Assembly: GCF_008123515.1 (NCBI RefSeq) | Contig: NZ_VSSR01000048.1 | Span: 1-47,892 of the forward strand | Reading direction: 5' to 3' | From: Bradyrhizobium cytisi | Lineage (GTDB): Bacteria > Pseudomonadota > Alphaproteobacteria > Rhizobiales > Xanthobacteraceae | Length of the DNA stretch: 47,892 nt | The notes under the pieces: generated by a model | What the model was told of the DNA's origin: nothing | Database searches by the model: none | What the model saw: only the letters and a program-made list of their open reading frames with translations | Made by a program: the position numbers and the translations under genes | Shown here: positions 23,130 through 31,516 of the stretch, piece after piece | Layout of the letters: each line of letters starts with the position of its first letter | Position numbering within the stretch: position 1 is the stretch's first letter

Positions 23130-23432
23130 TCAGACCAGACCGTGGAGGAGACCACCAACGTCGAGATGGCCGACATCCGCACTAAGGCCGACGGCGGTCG
23201 GCGCGGAGATCGAGGCGTCGATGCCACCGGTTCCTGCAAGGCCCGACGTGGAGACGTCGATGCTCGGGTTGGTTTCGATCAGCGCTCCCACATCGAGCGT
23301 GTGAGACAGATCGACCGAGCCGCTGGCGCCGGCCGTTGCACTTCCACCTGCATTGGCGCTGCCCGACAGCGCACCTGTTGCTGTTCCAAGCAGGCCGTCG
23401 ACCGTGCCGAGCAGGTTTCCGAGAAGAGCCAT
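23130..23432 (-). CDS. small Gly/Ala/Ser-rich protein, candidate type I secretion substrate
   Basis: 100 residues from ATG 23432, with an excellent AAAGGAG eight bases ahead; the frame is open further upstream but codes repeat sequence there. The N-terminus is MALLGNLLGTVDGLLGTATG, the middle is Gly/Ala/Ser-rich, and the C-terminal half has short aliphatic-Asp patterns (DVGALIETNPSIDVSTSG, GLSADVGHLDVGGLLHGLV). No cysteine, no Sec signal, no RTX repeat. It shares VGGLLH with the 315-residue protein of the same cluster. First gene of the cluster, separated from the ABC gene by a strong hairpin, the arrangement expected when an abundant product precedes its exporter. No homologue recognised; function unknown. 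Confidence 0.7.
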   Translation of the reverse strand: MALLGNLLGTVDGLLGTATGALSGSANAGGSATAGASGSVDLSHTLDVGALIETNPSIDVSTSGLAGTGGIDASISAPTAVGLSADVGHLDVGGLLHGLV

Positions 23433-23614
23433 GTGTACTCCTTTGGGTTGGCAGTTGAGATCGCGACAGAAAAGTCGCTGCCCAAGAAGTCGCCCCGACG
23501 CCGAAGGTTGCGGACTCACATGCGGCCATTTGGTGCTGATTTGTTGGGCGAGGAACTTCGGGTGCGGGAAGGGCAGTGCGGTTGACTCGGTTGGACGAAG
23601 ATTCTTTGCGATGA

Positions 23615-23800
23615 TGCGCAGCCCGGATGGAGCGCGGCGAAATCCGGGACCGCTGCATCCGCCGGCGAAAACCCCGGATGACGTTGCGCTCCATTCGGGA
23701 TACGAGAGCTTGCGTTGCCCGACGGGCAAAACACCCAAACCCTCGGTCAATCCGCACCGTCAAAAATATGCCACTTTACCGAAATTCGGAAACGGCGTAT
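23615..23800. repeat. dispersed repeats (CGGATGGAGCGCGGCGAAATCCGGG type)
   Basis: An arm starting CCCGGATGGAGCGCGGCG at about 23620 is mirrored by CCCCGGATGACGTTGCGCTCCAT at about 23672, making an imperfect hairpin. TTGCCCGACGGGCAAAACACC follows at 23714, another recurrent rhizobial phrase. No gene between 23433 and 23832 is supported. Confidence 0.5.
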
Positions 23801-23832
23801 GTGTCGTGCAACCCGGCCCAAGGAAGAGGGGC

Positions 23833-24500
23833 GTATCGCGATCGTCACGAACGCGGGTCGGATGGCGGTGGACGTGGGTCACGTCGGCGCGAAGGGTTTT
23901 GCAGGGCGGGCAACCGTGAGCGAAGGCCTCGCGCATACGACCGGTGTGATCCGCGTACGGCAAAATCGTGTGGTCCTGGCGCCCGGAGCCTGTGCGTCAA
24001 GGTTTGCGGTGATGCGTTGTGTCCAACCGGGCCCTCACATCAGTCATCCGCAAGGCGACGGGGGCAATAGTGCATCGCTCCCCGGGGAGAGCACGACATA
24101 AGCCGTAAAGCCACTGCGCAGGGAAGGCCGGATGTTTGGCTTCACCTGTATGCCGCTGTGCAGATTCTTGTAGCGCAATTATCGCACAGTGGACCGCGGG
24201 TGCCAGCCGGCACCCGGTCTTCCCTGCGCCCTCTTTCAATTGAGGGCAAGGCGCCGAAGCAAAGCTCGGGTGAAACAAGCCGCGAGGCTGCGAAGCTGTG
24301 TTTATCGTTGCACAAAGGTCTCGTGCCCCGGACGCTGCGCAGCATGAAGTGATGCGGTGCAGAGCCGGGGCCCATGCATCAGCGAGTACGCGGCCCGCTG
24401 GGTCCCGGCTCTGCGCAGCAGCGTAAGAACGCTGCAGCGCGTCCGGGACACGAGGGGGCGAATGTCGTCTCTCCATACGCCATCATTGCGCTCGCAATAA
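23833..24500. repeat. long dispersed repeat with nested hairpins
   Basis: I recognise this 0.65-kb block (GTGGTCCTGGCGCCCGG, CATCCGCAAGGCGACGGGGG, GAGAGCACGACATAAGCCG) as a recurrent intergenic element in bradyrhizobia, often mis-called as short genes. Pairing seen: 24116-24131 with 24214-24229 (16 positions, 15 Watson-Crick and one G-U); inside it CTGTGC/GCACAG (24156-24161, 24184-24189) and GGGTGCC/GGCACCC (24198-24204, 24209-24215), the last overlapping the outer stem by two bases so the two are alternative. Another stem pairs GCGCC..CTC with GAG..GGCGC near 24226-24254. No protein gene is supported up to 24606. Confidence 0.55.
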
Positions 24501-24606
24501 CGGTGTTGATGGAGCTATGCGCCTCTTTGTGAGTTGTGCCCGCGGCGCCAGCCGCTACCATGCGCCCGCTCCCGGAACATGGGAGCCGGCAACAAGCGGA
24601 GGCGAC

Positions 24607-26271
24607 ATGAGCGAGCAGGAACGCAAAGCGAAGGGATCGGACCTGTTCGTCGCGGCGCTTGAGAACGAAGGCGTCGATCGCATTTTTGGCGTGCCCGGCG
24701 AGGAAAACCTCGACCTCGTCGAATCGCTGCGGACCTCCAGGATCGAGCTGGTCCTGACCCGCCACGAGCAGGCGGCCGCCTTCATGGCAGCGACCCACGG
24801 CCGGTTGACAGGCAAGCCCGGCGTCTGCCTCTCCACGCTTGGCCCGGGCGCCCTCAATCTGTCGACCGGCGCGGCTTACGCACATCTCGGCGCGATGCCG
24901 ATGATCCTCATCACGGGGCAGAAGCCGATCATGAGTAGCCGGCAGGCGCGCTTCCAGATCGTGGACGTGGTCGCGACCATGAAGCCGCTGACCAAGCTCT
25001 CGCGGCAGATCATCAGCGCCTCCTCGATTCCGACCGTGGTGCGCGACGCCTTCCGGATGGCGACGGAGGAGCGGCCGGGTCCGGTGCATCTGGAGCTGCC
25101 CGAAGACATCGCGGGCGATGAGGTGCCGGCCGTCCCCGTGATCCCGATCCATCCGATCGAGATTCCCGTTGCGCACCGCGCCGCGCTCGACCGAGCCGCC
25201 GGGATGATTTTGGCCGCGAAGCGCCCGCTGGTGATGATGGGCGCGGCGACCAGCCGGCCGCGCTCGACCCACGGCATCGCGAGCTTCGTGCGCCGGACCG
25301 GCATTCCGTTCTTCACCACGCAGATGGGCAAGGGCACCGTTCCCGGCGGCACCAATCTCTACATGGGCACCGCGGCGCTGTCCGAGCGCGATTATGTCCA
25401 CGACGCCATCGACGCCGCCGACCTGATCGTGGCGATCGGCCATGATCCGATCGAGAAGCCGCCCTTCATCATGGGGCCGTCGGGGCCGAAGGTAATTCAC
25501 GTCAGCTACACCTCGGCGAGTGTCGAGCTGGTCTATTTTCCTGACGCCGAGGTCGTTGGCGATGTCGGCCCGAGCCTGGAGCTTCTGGCTGACCGGCTCG
25601 AAGGCAAGCTGCCGCAGGCGGCGGCGCTGTTGCCGTTGCGCGAAGAGATACTCAACCACATCGCCGACCGCGCCACCGAGGCGCGCTGGCCGCCGACGCC
25701 GCAGCGCATCGTGCACGACATCCGCCAGGTCATCCCGGAGAACGGCATCGTCGCGCTCGACAACGGCATGTACAAGATCTGGTTCGCGCGCAACTACCGC
25801 ACCCGCGTCGCCAACACGTTGCTGCTCGACAATGCGCTGGCAACGATGGGCGCCGGCCTGCCGTCGGCGATGATGGCTGCGATGCTCTATCCCGATCGCC
25901 GCGTGCTCGCGGTCGCCGGCGACGGCGGCTTCATGATGAACAGCCAGGAGATGGAGACCGCCGTCCGGCTCAAGCTCAACCTCGTCGTGCTGGTGCTGGA
26001 GGACCACGCCTACGGCATGATCCGCTGGAAGCAGGCCGTCGATCACTTTGCCGATTATGGCATGACCTTCGGCAATCCCGACTTTGCCATGTACGCCAAG
26101 GCTTACGGCGCCAAGGGCCACCGCATCGCAAGCATCGACAGCTTTGGCCCGACGCTGGATGCTGCCTTCAAGGAAGGCGGCGTACACTTGATCTCGATCC
26201 CGATCGATTATTCGGAGAACGTGCGGGTGCTCGTCGACGAGCTGCGGGCCCATGAGAAATCGAAGGCCTGA
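24607..26271 (+). CDS. acetolactate synthase-like thiamine-diphosphate enzyme
   Basis: 554 residues from ATG 24607 after GCGGAGG. Condenses two pyruvates to 2-acetolactate in the classical family. ThDP activation Glu is Glu54 (TRHEQAAAFMA), the ThDP/Mg motif is GDGGFMMN (438-445, G-D-G...N), and FAD-domain residues occur in the middle third (RPLVMMGAATSRP). Sequences such as IFGVPGEENLDLVESLRTSRIE and QARFQIVDVVATMKPLTK follow catabolic AlsS-like proteins, and no regulatory small subunit (IlvN) gene follows, also an AlsS feature. It could be another ThDP decarboxylase of the family, such as a glyoxylate carboligase-like enzyme. An upstream start at 24517 has no ribosome site. Confidence 0.82.
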   Translation: MSEQERKAKGSDLFVAALENEGVDRIFGVPGEENLDLVESLRTSRIELVLTRHEQAAAFMAATHGRLTGKPGVCLSTLGPGALNLSTGAAYAHLGAMPMILITGQKPIMSSRQARFQIVDVVATMKPLTKLSRQIISASSIPTVVRDAFRMATEERPGPVHLELPEDIAGDEVPAVPVIPIHPIEIPVAHRAALDRAAGMILAAKRPLVMMGAATSRPRSTHGIASFVRRTGIPFFTTQMGKGTVPGGTNLYMGTAALSERDYVHDAIDAADLIVAIGHDPIEKPPFIMGPSGPKVIHVSYTSASVELVYFPDAEVVGDVGPSLELLADRLEGKLPQAAALLPLREEILNHIADRATEARWPPTPQRIVHDIRQVIPENGIVALDNGMYKIWFARNYRTRVANTLLLDNALATMGAGLPSAMMAAMLYPDRRVLAVAGDGGFMMNSQEMETAVRLKLNLVVLVLEDHAYGMIRWKQAVDHFADYGMTFGNPDFAMYAKAYGAKGHRIASIDSFGPTLDAAFKEGGVHLISIPIDYSENVRVLVDELRAHEKSKA

Positions 26272-26300
26272 TGTGATGGGGCGAAGCTATTTCCACATGG

Positions 26301-26376
26301 TCATTGCGAGCGCAGCGAAGCAATCCAGAGTCCCTCCGTGGAAAGATTCCGGATTGCGTCGCTGCGCTCGCAATGA
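26301..26376. repeat. REP-like inverted repeat, 26-base arms
   Basis: Arms 26301-26326 (TCATTGCGAGCGCAGCGAAG...) and 26351-26376 (...CGCTGCGCTCGCAATGA) pair with one mismatch around a 24-base loop. The same arm occurs alone at 252-280. It lies between the acetolactate synthase-like gene and the Lin0512 gene. Confidence 0.8.
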
Positions 26377-26479
26377 TGGAGCTTGTGGCGGAGATCACGC
26401 CTGAATACGACAACGCACTTGTGTCGCGACCACCGATCGCCGACACTCCCAATCATCCAATCAGCCACAGGAATAAGAC

Positions 26480-26827
26480 ATGACTCGCGTTCGCTGTATC
26501 ACCGAGATGGGCATGGGCGTCGACGTTCACGGCAGGGACGCCACCAAGGCGGCGAAGCGGGCGGTGTCGGATGCGATCCGGCATTCGAGCCTCGGTTTCT
26601 TTCGGATGATCGGCAAGACCGCGAACGACATGTTCGTCGACGTCACGATTGGCGTGCCCAATCCCGAGGCCGTCGACAAGGAGGCGGTTGCGAAGGAGCT
26701 TCCCTATGGCACCGTGACCGTCAACGCGGTCAAGGGCGGGCTGGAGATTGCGTCGGCCACCGAGCAGGCCAACGACCCCATCCTCATTGCCAATGCGGCC
26801 GTGATCGTTAGCTTCGACAAGGATTGA
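26480..26827 (+). CDS. Lin0512-family protein
   Basis: 115 residues, matching the Lin0512 family in length and pattern: an N-terminal RCITEMGMGVDVHGRDATKAAKRAVSDAI, a central GKTANDMFVDVTIGVPNPEAVD, and PYGTVTVNAVKGGLEI. Family members are small ring-forming proteins of unknown function. The start is ATG 26480 with AGGAATAAG in front. The next gene starts four bases after the stop, so the two form an operon with an acetyltransferase. Confidence 0.85.
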   Translation: MTRVRCITEMGMGVDVHGRDATKAAKRAVSDAIRHSSLGFFRMIGKTANDMFVDVTIGVPNPEAVDKEAVAKELPYGTVTVNAVKGGLEIASATEQANDPILIANAAVIVSFDKD

Positions 26828-26831
26828 GCCG

Positions 26832-27524
26832 GTGTCCGACAACGATGTGCGGCTACTGGATCGTCCGATCTGGAGCGCGCTGACGACGAGCCATAAGCAT
26901 CTGGCCGAAGGCGGCCCGCGCGCGCTGCGCTATCCCTTGGACATGACGCCGTTCGCCGACATGGTCGACATGTCGGCAGCAAGCTTTGCCGCGCTCGGTG
27001 ATCTCATGTCCGGCTCGCAGGTCGCCGCGCTGTTCACGCCGGAGCCGGTCGATGTTCCCTCGGGCTTCAAGGTCGTGCTGACGGAGTCCGGCGAGCAGAT
27101 GATCGGATCGCCTGCGGACAGTCCGTTGCGTGGCGTCGAGATCGTTACGCTCGGCGAGGCTGATGTGCCTGCCATGATGGCGCTGACGGCGCTGACCAAG
27201 CCCGGACCGTTCGCTTTACGGACGCACGAACTCGGCACGTTTCTCGGCATTCGCGCCGGGAGCGAGCTGGTCGCGATGACCGGCGAGCGCATGAAGCCGG
27301 GCAAGTTCGTCGAGATGACGGCCGTCTGCGTCCATCCCGACTATCGCGGGCGCGGCTACGCGCAGGCGCTGCTCGCCGCGGTCGCGCGCCAGATCGAGGC
27401 GCGCGGCGAGATTCCGTTCCTGCACGTGTTTTCGAACAACACATCCGCTATCGCGCTCTATCAGCGCCAGGGCATGCGCATCCGCCGTCGTCTGCACGTG
27501 ACGGCGTTGATGAAGCAGGGGTGA
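26832..27524 (+). CDS. GNAT-family acetyltransferase
   Basis: 230 residues, GTG start at 26832, four bases after the Lin0512 gene. The C-terminal 120 residues are a GNAT/FR47-like domain with the acetyl-CoA loop VCVHPDYRGRGYAQALLAAV and a typical end FLHVFSNNTSAIALYQRQGMRIRRRLHV. The N-terminal 100 residues (RLLDRPIWSALTTSHKHLAEGGPRALRYP... GDLMSGSQVAALFTPEP) are a family-specific second domain. Acetylates an amine using acetyl-CoA; the substrate is unknown. Pairing with Lin0512 does not reveal it. Confidence 0.87.
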   Translation: MSDNDVRLLDRPIWSALTTSHKHLAEGGPRALRYPLDMTPFADMVDMSAASFAALGDLMSGSQVAALFTPEPVDVPSGFKVVLTESGEQMIGSPADSPLRGVEIVTLGEADVPAMMALTALTKPGPFALRTHELGTFLGIRAGSELVAMTGERMKPGKFVEMTAVCVHPDYRGRGYAQALLAAVARQIEARGEIPFLHVFSNNTSAIALYQRQGMRIRRRLHVTALMKQG

Positions 27525-27555
27525 CGGCCCGGCGGAGTGCGCCGGGCCGCAGCCC

Positions 27556-28104
27556 TTATGTCGAATAGTCGACGAGCAGCGCGCTCGATGCGTTGGAGGA
27601 CGCCGAGTTGCCGCTGGAGCTATAGGAGGTCGACTGGTTGGTCGCGTTCTGGAGCAGCGAGATCAACTCCTTCATCAGCTCTGCGGTGGTGGCCGAAGAC
27701 GAGCTGGACGACGAATCGGACGAGGAGGTCGAATCCGTGCTGCTCGTGCTCGATGAGTCGCTGCTGCCATCGGGCGGCGGCGGTCCGCCGGCGCTGCCGG
27801 AGAAGGTGTTGGCGAACACGTTTTTCAGTTCGCTGGCCTGGTCGCTGGTCAGCTTGCCGCTCGATACCTCGTTCTGGATGAGGTCGTCGATCTTGGACTG
27901 CATCTCGTCAGCCGAAGGCGGCGACGAGGAGCTCGCGCTCGATGCGCCGCTCTTGAGCGATGAATCGATGTCGTCGAGCGCGGACGAGAGCGCGGACTCA
28001 TCGCTCGAGCTGATGGTGCCCGCCGAGACTTCCTTGGTGAGCTCGCTCTTGAGGCGGTCGAGTGGGGAGTAGGAATTGGTGGTCGTTGCGGAGATCGAGG
28101 TCAT
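27556..28104 (-). CDS. Ser-rich low-complexity protein
   Basis: 182 residues. The N-terminal third has an acidic/helical pattern (LDRLKSELTKEVSAGTISSSDESALSSALDDIDSSLKSG) and the middle a second one (ADEMQSKIDDLIQNEVSSGKLTSDQASELKNVFANTF), two similar units with a xxEVSxGxIxSxDxxxL core, suggesting an internal duplication resembling helix-loop-helix modules. Between about 105 and 140 runs a Ser/Asp/Thr tract (SSDSSSTSSTDSTSSSDS). No signal peptide or membrane segment. Codon use shows the tract is not a repeat expansion. Function unknown; a secreted or surface role is possible but not shown. Confidence 0.7.
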   Translation of the reverse strand: MTSISATTTNSYSPLDRLKSELTKEVSAGTISSSDESALSSALDDIDSSLKSGASSASSSSPPSADEMQSKIDDLIQNEVSSGKLTSDQASELKNVFANTFSGSAGGPPPPDGSSDSSSTSSTDSTSSSDSSSSSSSATTAELMKELISLLQNATNQSTSYSSSGNSASSNASSALLVDYST

Positions 28105-28349
28105 TGACGGTCACCCTTGATGGAATTGAAGATACGCTGAACATGACCGTGAGGCTAAAGGTCGCGCGCTTAATGAGGTCTTGCCGCAAGGATTGCTGGC
28201 GTTTTCGTTGTGTTGCTCGCGCGGGTGCGAACACGCGGTGAAACAAAAATGCGGGTGTTGCCGGCGCCGTCCGCGCCTCGCGCGAACGGGCTTCCCCGCG
28301 GCCGATTCGTTGCTATATCCATCGCAACCAATTCGGGGAGAGCCCATCT

Positions 28350-29540
28350 ATGGACGCCAGGACAGCAAATCCAGATTATTCCGCTGTGCGGACGGCGATG
28401 CAGCGCTATGTCGATCAGGAGATCGTCCCCGGCGTGTCCTGGGTGGTGCTGCGCGGACGCGAACTGGTCGACCAGCAATGCGTCGGGTTTGCCGATCGCG
28501 AGGCACGGACGGCGCTGCGGCCGAACCATATCTTCCGCGCGTTCTCCAATACCAAGATTTTCGTCACCTCTGCGATCATGCTGCTGGTCGAGGAGGGCCG
28601 CATCGGGCTCGATGACGCGATCGAAAAATTGCTGCCGCAGCTTGCCAATCGCAAAGTACTGAAGCAGGGCGCGGCAAATCTTGCTGATGTCGAGCCGGCG
28701 AAAAGCCCGATCACGATCCGGCAGCTGCTGACGCACACCTCGGGCCTCAGCTACGGCATCTTCGATCCCGGTACGGTGCTGTTCACAGGCTACAACGAGG
28801 CGCGCGTGCTCAATCCGCTGACGCCGCTGACGGACTTGATCGACAAGCTGGCCGATCTGCCGCTGTCATATCATCCCGGCACCAGCTGGGAATATTCGGT
28901 GGCGACCGACGTGCTCGGTCGCGTCGTCGAGGTCGTCTCGGGCAAGCCGCTCGATGCCTTCCTCAAGGCGCGCATCTTCGATCCGCTCGGCATGACCGAT
29001 ACCGGCTTCTCCGTGCCTGAAGCGCAGCAGGGCAGGCTGGTTGCGCACTATACCGGCGCCGACGTGCTTGATCCGACCAAGCCGGGCCTCACCCGCGCCG
29101 ACAATCTGCCTTACCCGCAGGCCTATCGACGGCCGTTCCCGCTGCTGTCGGGCGGTGGCGGGCTGGTCTCGACGCTACCGGACATGCTCGCGCTGGTGCG
29201 TGCCCTGGTGCCCGGGCCGGAGGCGCTGCTGAAGCCGGAGACGCTGCGGCAGATGATGACCAACCAATTGCCGGCGGGCGAGACGATTCGCTTCGCCAAT
29301 CTCGGGCCGATGCCTGGCAAGGGTTTTGGCCTTGGCGGCGCCGTCACCTTCGCGCCGACGCAGTTCGATCCCCCGAATTCCACCGGCGAATTCCAGTGGG
29401 GCGGGCTCGCCGGCACCCATTGGTGGATTTGCCCTGAGGCCAATACCGCCGGCGTCCTGATGGCCCAGCGCCACATGGGCTTCTGGAATCCGTTTTTCTT
29501 CGAGTTCAAGCGCCTGGCCTACCAGGCCGTTGGAGGCTGA
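28350..29540 (+). CDS. serine hydrolase, class C beta-lactamase-like
   Basis: 396 residues. The active-site tetrad SxxK is Ser66-Asn-Thr-Lys69 (FRAFSNTKIF). The next motif, Y-x-N in true class C enzymes, is Tyr182-Ser-Val (WEYSVATDVLG), the usual form in the esterase branch. The third motif position is in GGLAGTHWW. No signal peptide is visible, so the protein is probably cytoplasmic and an esterase or peptidase rather than an antibiotic beta-lactamase. ATG 28350 follows GGGGAGAGCCC. Monocistronic. Confidence 0.88.
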   Translation: MDARTANPDYSAVRTAMQRYVDQEIVPGVSWVVLRGRELVDQQCVGFADREARTALRPNHIFRAFSNTKIFVTSAIMLLVEEGRIGLDDAIEKLLPQLANRKVLKQGAANLADVEPAKSPITIRQLLTHTSGLSYGIFDPGTVLFTGYNEARVLNPLTPLTDLIDKLADLPLSYHPGTSWEYSVATDVLGRVVEVVSGKPLDAFLKARIFDPLGMTDTGFSVPEAQQGRLVAHYTGADVLDPTKPGLTRADNLPYPQAYRRPFPLLSGGGGLVSTLPDMLALVRALVPGPEALLKPETLRQMMTNQLPAGETIRFANLGPMPGKGFGLGGAVTFAPTQFDPPNSTGEFQWGGLAGTHWWICPEANTAGVLMAQRHMGFWNPFFFEFKRLAYQAVGG

Positions 29541-29689
29541 CCACGAACAAATTGCAGGCGCCCGCGAACCCTTTTGCGCGATCGCGCCCGCCGGCGGCAC
29601 GCTCGGCGATGCGCTGCTGGCGCAACGGCTGTTCGAGGGTCGTCGGGGCGAAGGATGAACAAACGTTGGTAGGAGGCGCAACCGGACGC

Positions 29690-30355
29690 GTGAAAACCTA
29701 TCTCGGTCTCGACGGATTTCGTTTCGGCTGGGTCGCCGCGTGGATCGACGAGTGTGGCCAGCACGGCTTCGACTATTCGCCGGGCCTCACGCGGCTGCTC
29801 GCGACGCCGCATGCGCGCGCGATGATCGACATGCCGATTGGGTTGAAGACAGAAGGTTATCGAACATGCGACTTGCGTGCGCGTGAAATGGTGGGCCCGG
29901 CCGTGTTTCTCGGGGCCCGCCGCGATCTCTGGAGGTTTCCCGATATGGCCGCAGCCAACCGGCACTATTGGGAGCACGAAGGCAAGGGGAGGGGCGTCTC
30001 GGCGCAGCTCTGGAATATCAGGGACAAGATCAGGGAGGTCGACGAGATCATGACACCGGTGCGGCAGGCGACGATCGGCGAAGCGCATCCGGAGCTGATC
30101 TTGTGGAATCTTGTGAGGGGAGTTCGGCTTGCGAAGAAGACATCGGCGGAAGGTCGCGAGCTGCGCATTGCACTGTTGGCGCAGCGCGGCTTCACGAAGC
30201 TCTCGAAATGGCTGATGCAGCGCCACGGCACCGGCATCGACCGCGACGATCTGATCGATGCCTGCGCATGTGCAGTCGCGGCGCGGGACAGCAAGCAGCG
30301 CGTCGGCGGGGATGAGATCGATCCGCGCGGTCTGCGGATGGAGATCAATTATTGA
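29690..30355 (+). CDS. DUF429-domain protein
   Basis: 221 residues from GTG 29690; a TTG at 29666 is possible. An AGGAGG lies 13 bases before the GTG, longer than ideal. Pattern: YLGLDGFRFGWVAAWI at the start, MIDMPIGL, CDLRAREMVGPAVFLGARRDLW, AQLWNIRDKIREVDEIMTP and DDLIDACACAVAARDS, the order of the DUF429 family, which has an RNase H-like fold with Asp residues (here Asp in GLDG, IDMPIG and DDLIDA) that could bind a metal. Biochemical role unknown. Upstream 29541-29689 has no supported gene. Confidence 0.8.
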   Translation: MKTYLGLDGFRFGWVAAWIDECGQHGFDYSPGLTRLLATPHARAMIDMPIGLKTEGYRTCDLRAREMVGPAVFLGARRDLWRFPDMAAANRHYWEHEGKGRGVSAQLWNIRDKIREVDEIMTPVRQATIGEAHPELILWNLVRGVRLAKKTSAEGRELRIALLAQRGFTKLSKWLMQRHGTGIDRDDLIDACACAVAARDSKQRVGGDEIDPRGLRMEINY

Positions 30356-30463
30356 GCCAGCTCGCTGGATCGGGAAAAAGCGGCAATTTATTTGAAGTGT
30401 GGAGGAACTGCCAACGGCAACCCTGCGTTCCCTGTGCGAACCAAATACAGGGAAACGCTTGCG

Positions 30464-30607
30464 ATGAATGATGTCAGTCAGTTTGCGACCGCTATGCTCG
30501 CACTTTTTTTCGTCGGAGCGCTGCTCGTGACCGGGCAGCTCTTCATCGAGCAACGCGCACAGCGCGACGCAGTGTACGCCACAAGTCATTTGCTGCGGCC
30601 ATTGTGA
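30464..30607 (+). CDS. small single-span membrane protein
   Basis: 47 residues: a short polar start (MNDVSQFATA), one hydrophobic helix (MLALFFVGALLVTGQLFI) and a basic tail (EQRAQRDAVYATSHLLRPL). The start has a GGGAAACG in front. Position between two genes and the clear membrane helix favour a real gene but no family is recognised. Confidence 0.45.
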   Translation: MNDVSQFATAMLALFFVGALLVTGQLFIEQRAQRDAVYATSHLLRPL

Positions 30608-30709
30608 TCGAGTCTCGGCACCGAGACAGTTGAGATGGTAGCTCGGCCTTGCGCCGTTCGATGGCTCGCCTAGATTAAGCGGCAGCTCGCGAACGAAGCC
30701 GGGGTCTCG

Positions 30710-31414
30710 ATGTCTGATTTGTCCGCCTTTCCGATCACCAAGCGCTGGCCTGCCAGGCATCCGGAGTTGCTTCAGCTCTATTCGCTGCCGACGCCGAACG
30801 GCGTCAAGGTTTCAATCATGCTGGAGGAGATCGGGCTGCCTTACGAAGTCCATCTCGTCGATTTCGGCAAGGACGACCAGAGGACGCCGGAATTCCTCTC
30901 GCTCAATCCCAACGGCAAGATCCCGGCGATCCTCGATCCCAATGGCCCCGGCGGCAAGCCGCTGCCGCTGTTCGAGTCCGGTGCGATCCTGCAATATCTC
31001 GCGGAGAAGACCGGCAAGCTGCTGCCGCAGGACGCCGCGCGGCGCTACCAGACCATCCAGTGGGTGCACTTCCAGATGGGCGGCATCGGGCCGATGTTCG
31101 GCCAGGTCGGCTTCTTCCACAAGTTCGCCGGCAAGGATTTTGAGGACAAGCGGCCGCTCGAGCGTTACGTGGGCGAGTCCAGGCGCCTGCTCGGCGTGAT
31201 GGAGACGCATCTTTCCGGCCGGCAATGGTTCATGGATGACGACTACACCATCGCCGACGTCTCCATGCTCGGCTGGGTGCGCAACCTCATCGGCTTCTAC
31301 GGCGCCGGCGATCTCGTCGCATTCAGCCAGTTCAAGTCGGTTGCCGCCTGGCTCGAACGCGGACTGGCGCGTCCTGCCGTGGAGCGCGGGCTCAACATCC
31401 CGAAGCGGCCGTGA
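30710..31414 (+). CDS. glutathione S-transferase, YfcG/Ure2-like
   Basis: 234 residues. Thioredoxin-like N-domain with LYSLPTPNGVKVSIMLEEIGLPYEVHLVDFGK (Asn30 of PTPNG takes the role of the active residue in this branch), cis-Pro KIPAILDPNGPGG, and ESGAILQYLAEKTG binding glutathione. C-terminal all-helical domain from about 105 (RRYQTIQWVHFQMGGIGPMFGQVGFF, DYTIADVSMLGWV). YfcG-like proteins are disulfide-bond oxidoreductases acting on glutathionylated substrates. No regulated neighbour. Confidence 0.9.
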   Translation: MSDLSAFPITKRWPARHPELLQLYSLPTPNGVKVSIMLEEIGLPYEVHLVDFGKDDQRTPEFLSLNPNGKIPAILDPNGPGGKPLPLFESGAILQYLAEKTGKLLPQDAARRYQTIQWVHFQMGGIGPMFGQVGFFHKFAGKDFEDKRPLERYVGESRRLLGVMETHLSGRQWFMDDDYTIADVSMLGWVRNLIGFYGAGDLVAFSQFKSVAAWLERGLARPAVERGLNIPKRP

Positions 31415-31516
31415 AACTGGCTCAGAGCTTTGTAGCGCCGCCCGCGCCGCGGGCAAGAAATCCGATGCCGATCCTGAGGATCCATGGCAAGGGGCTGCGG
31501 TTGCCGCTCCCCCACG

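Noticed and set aside
24379..26253. 624-codon minus-strand open frame over the acetolactate synthase-like gene
   Set aside because: Antisense of a clear ThDP enzyme, composition dominated by His, Arg, Gly and Asp, no ribosome site.
29519..30760. 413-codon minus-strand open frame over the DUF429 gene
   Set aside because: Antisense shadow; translation has no domain and the plus-strand DUF429 pattern is clear.
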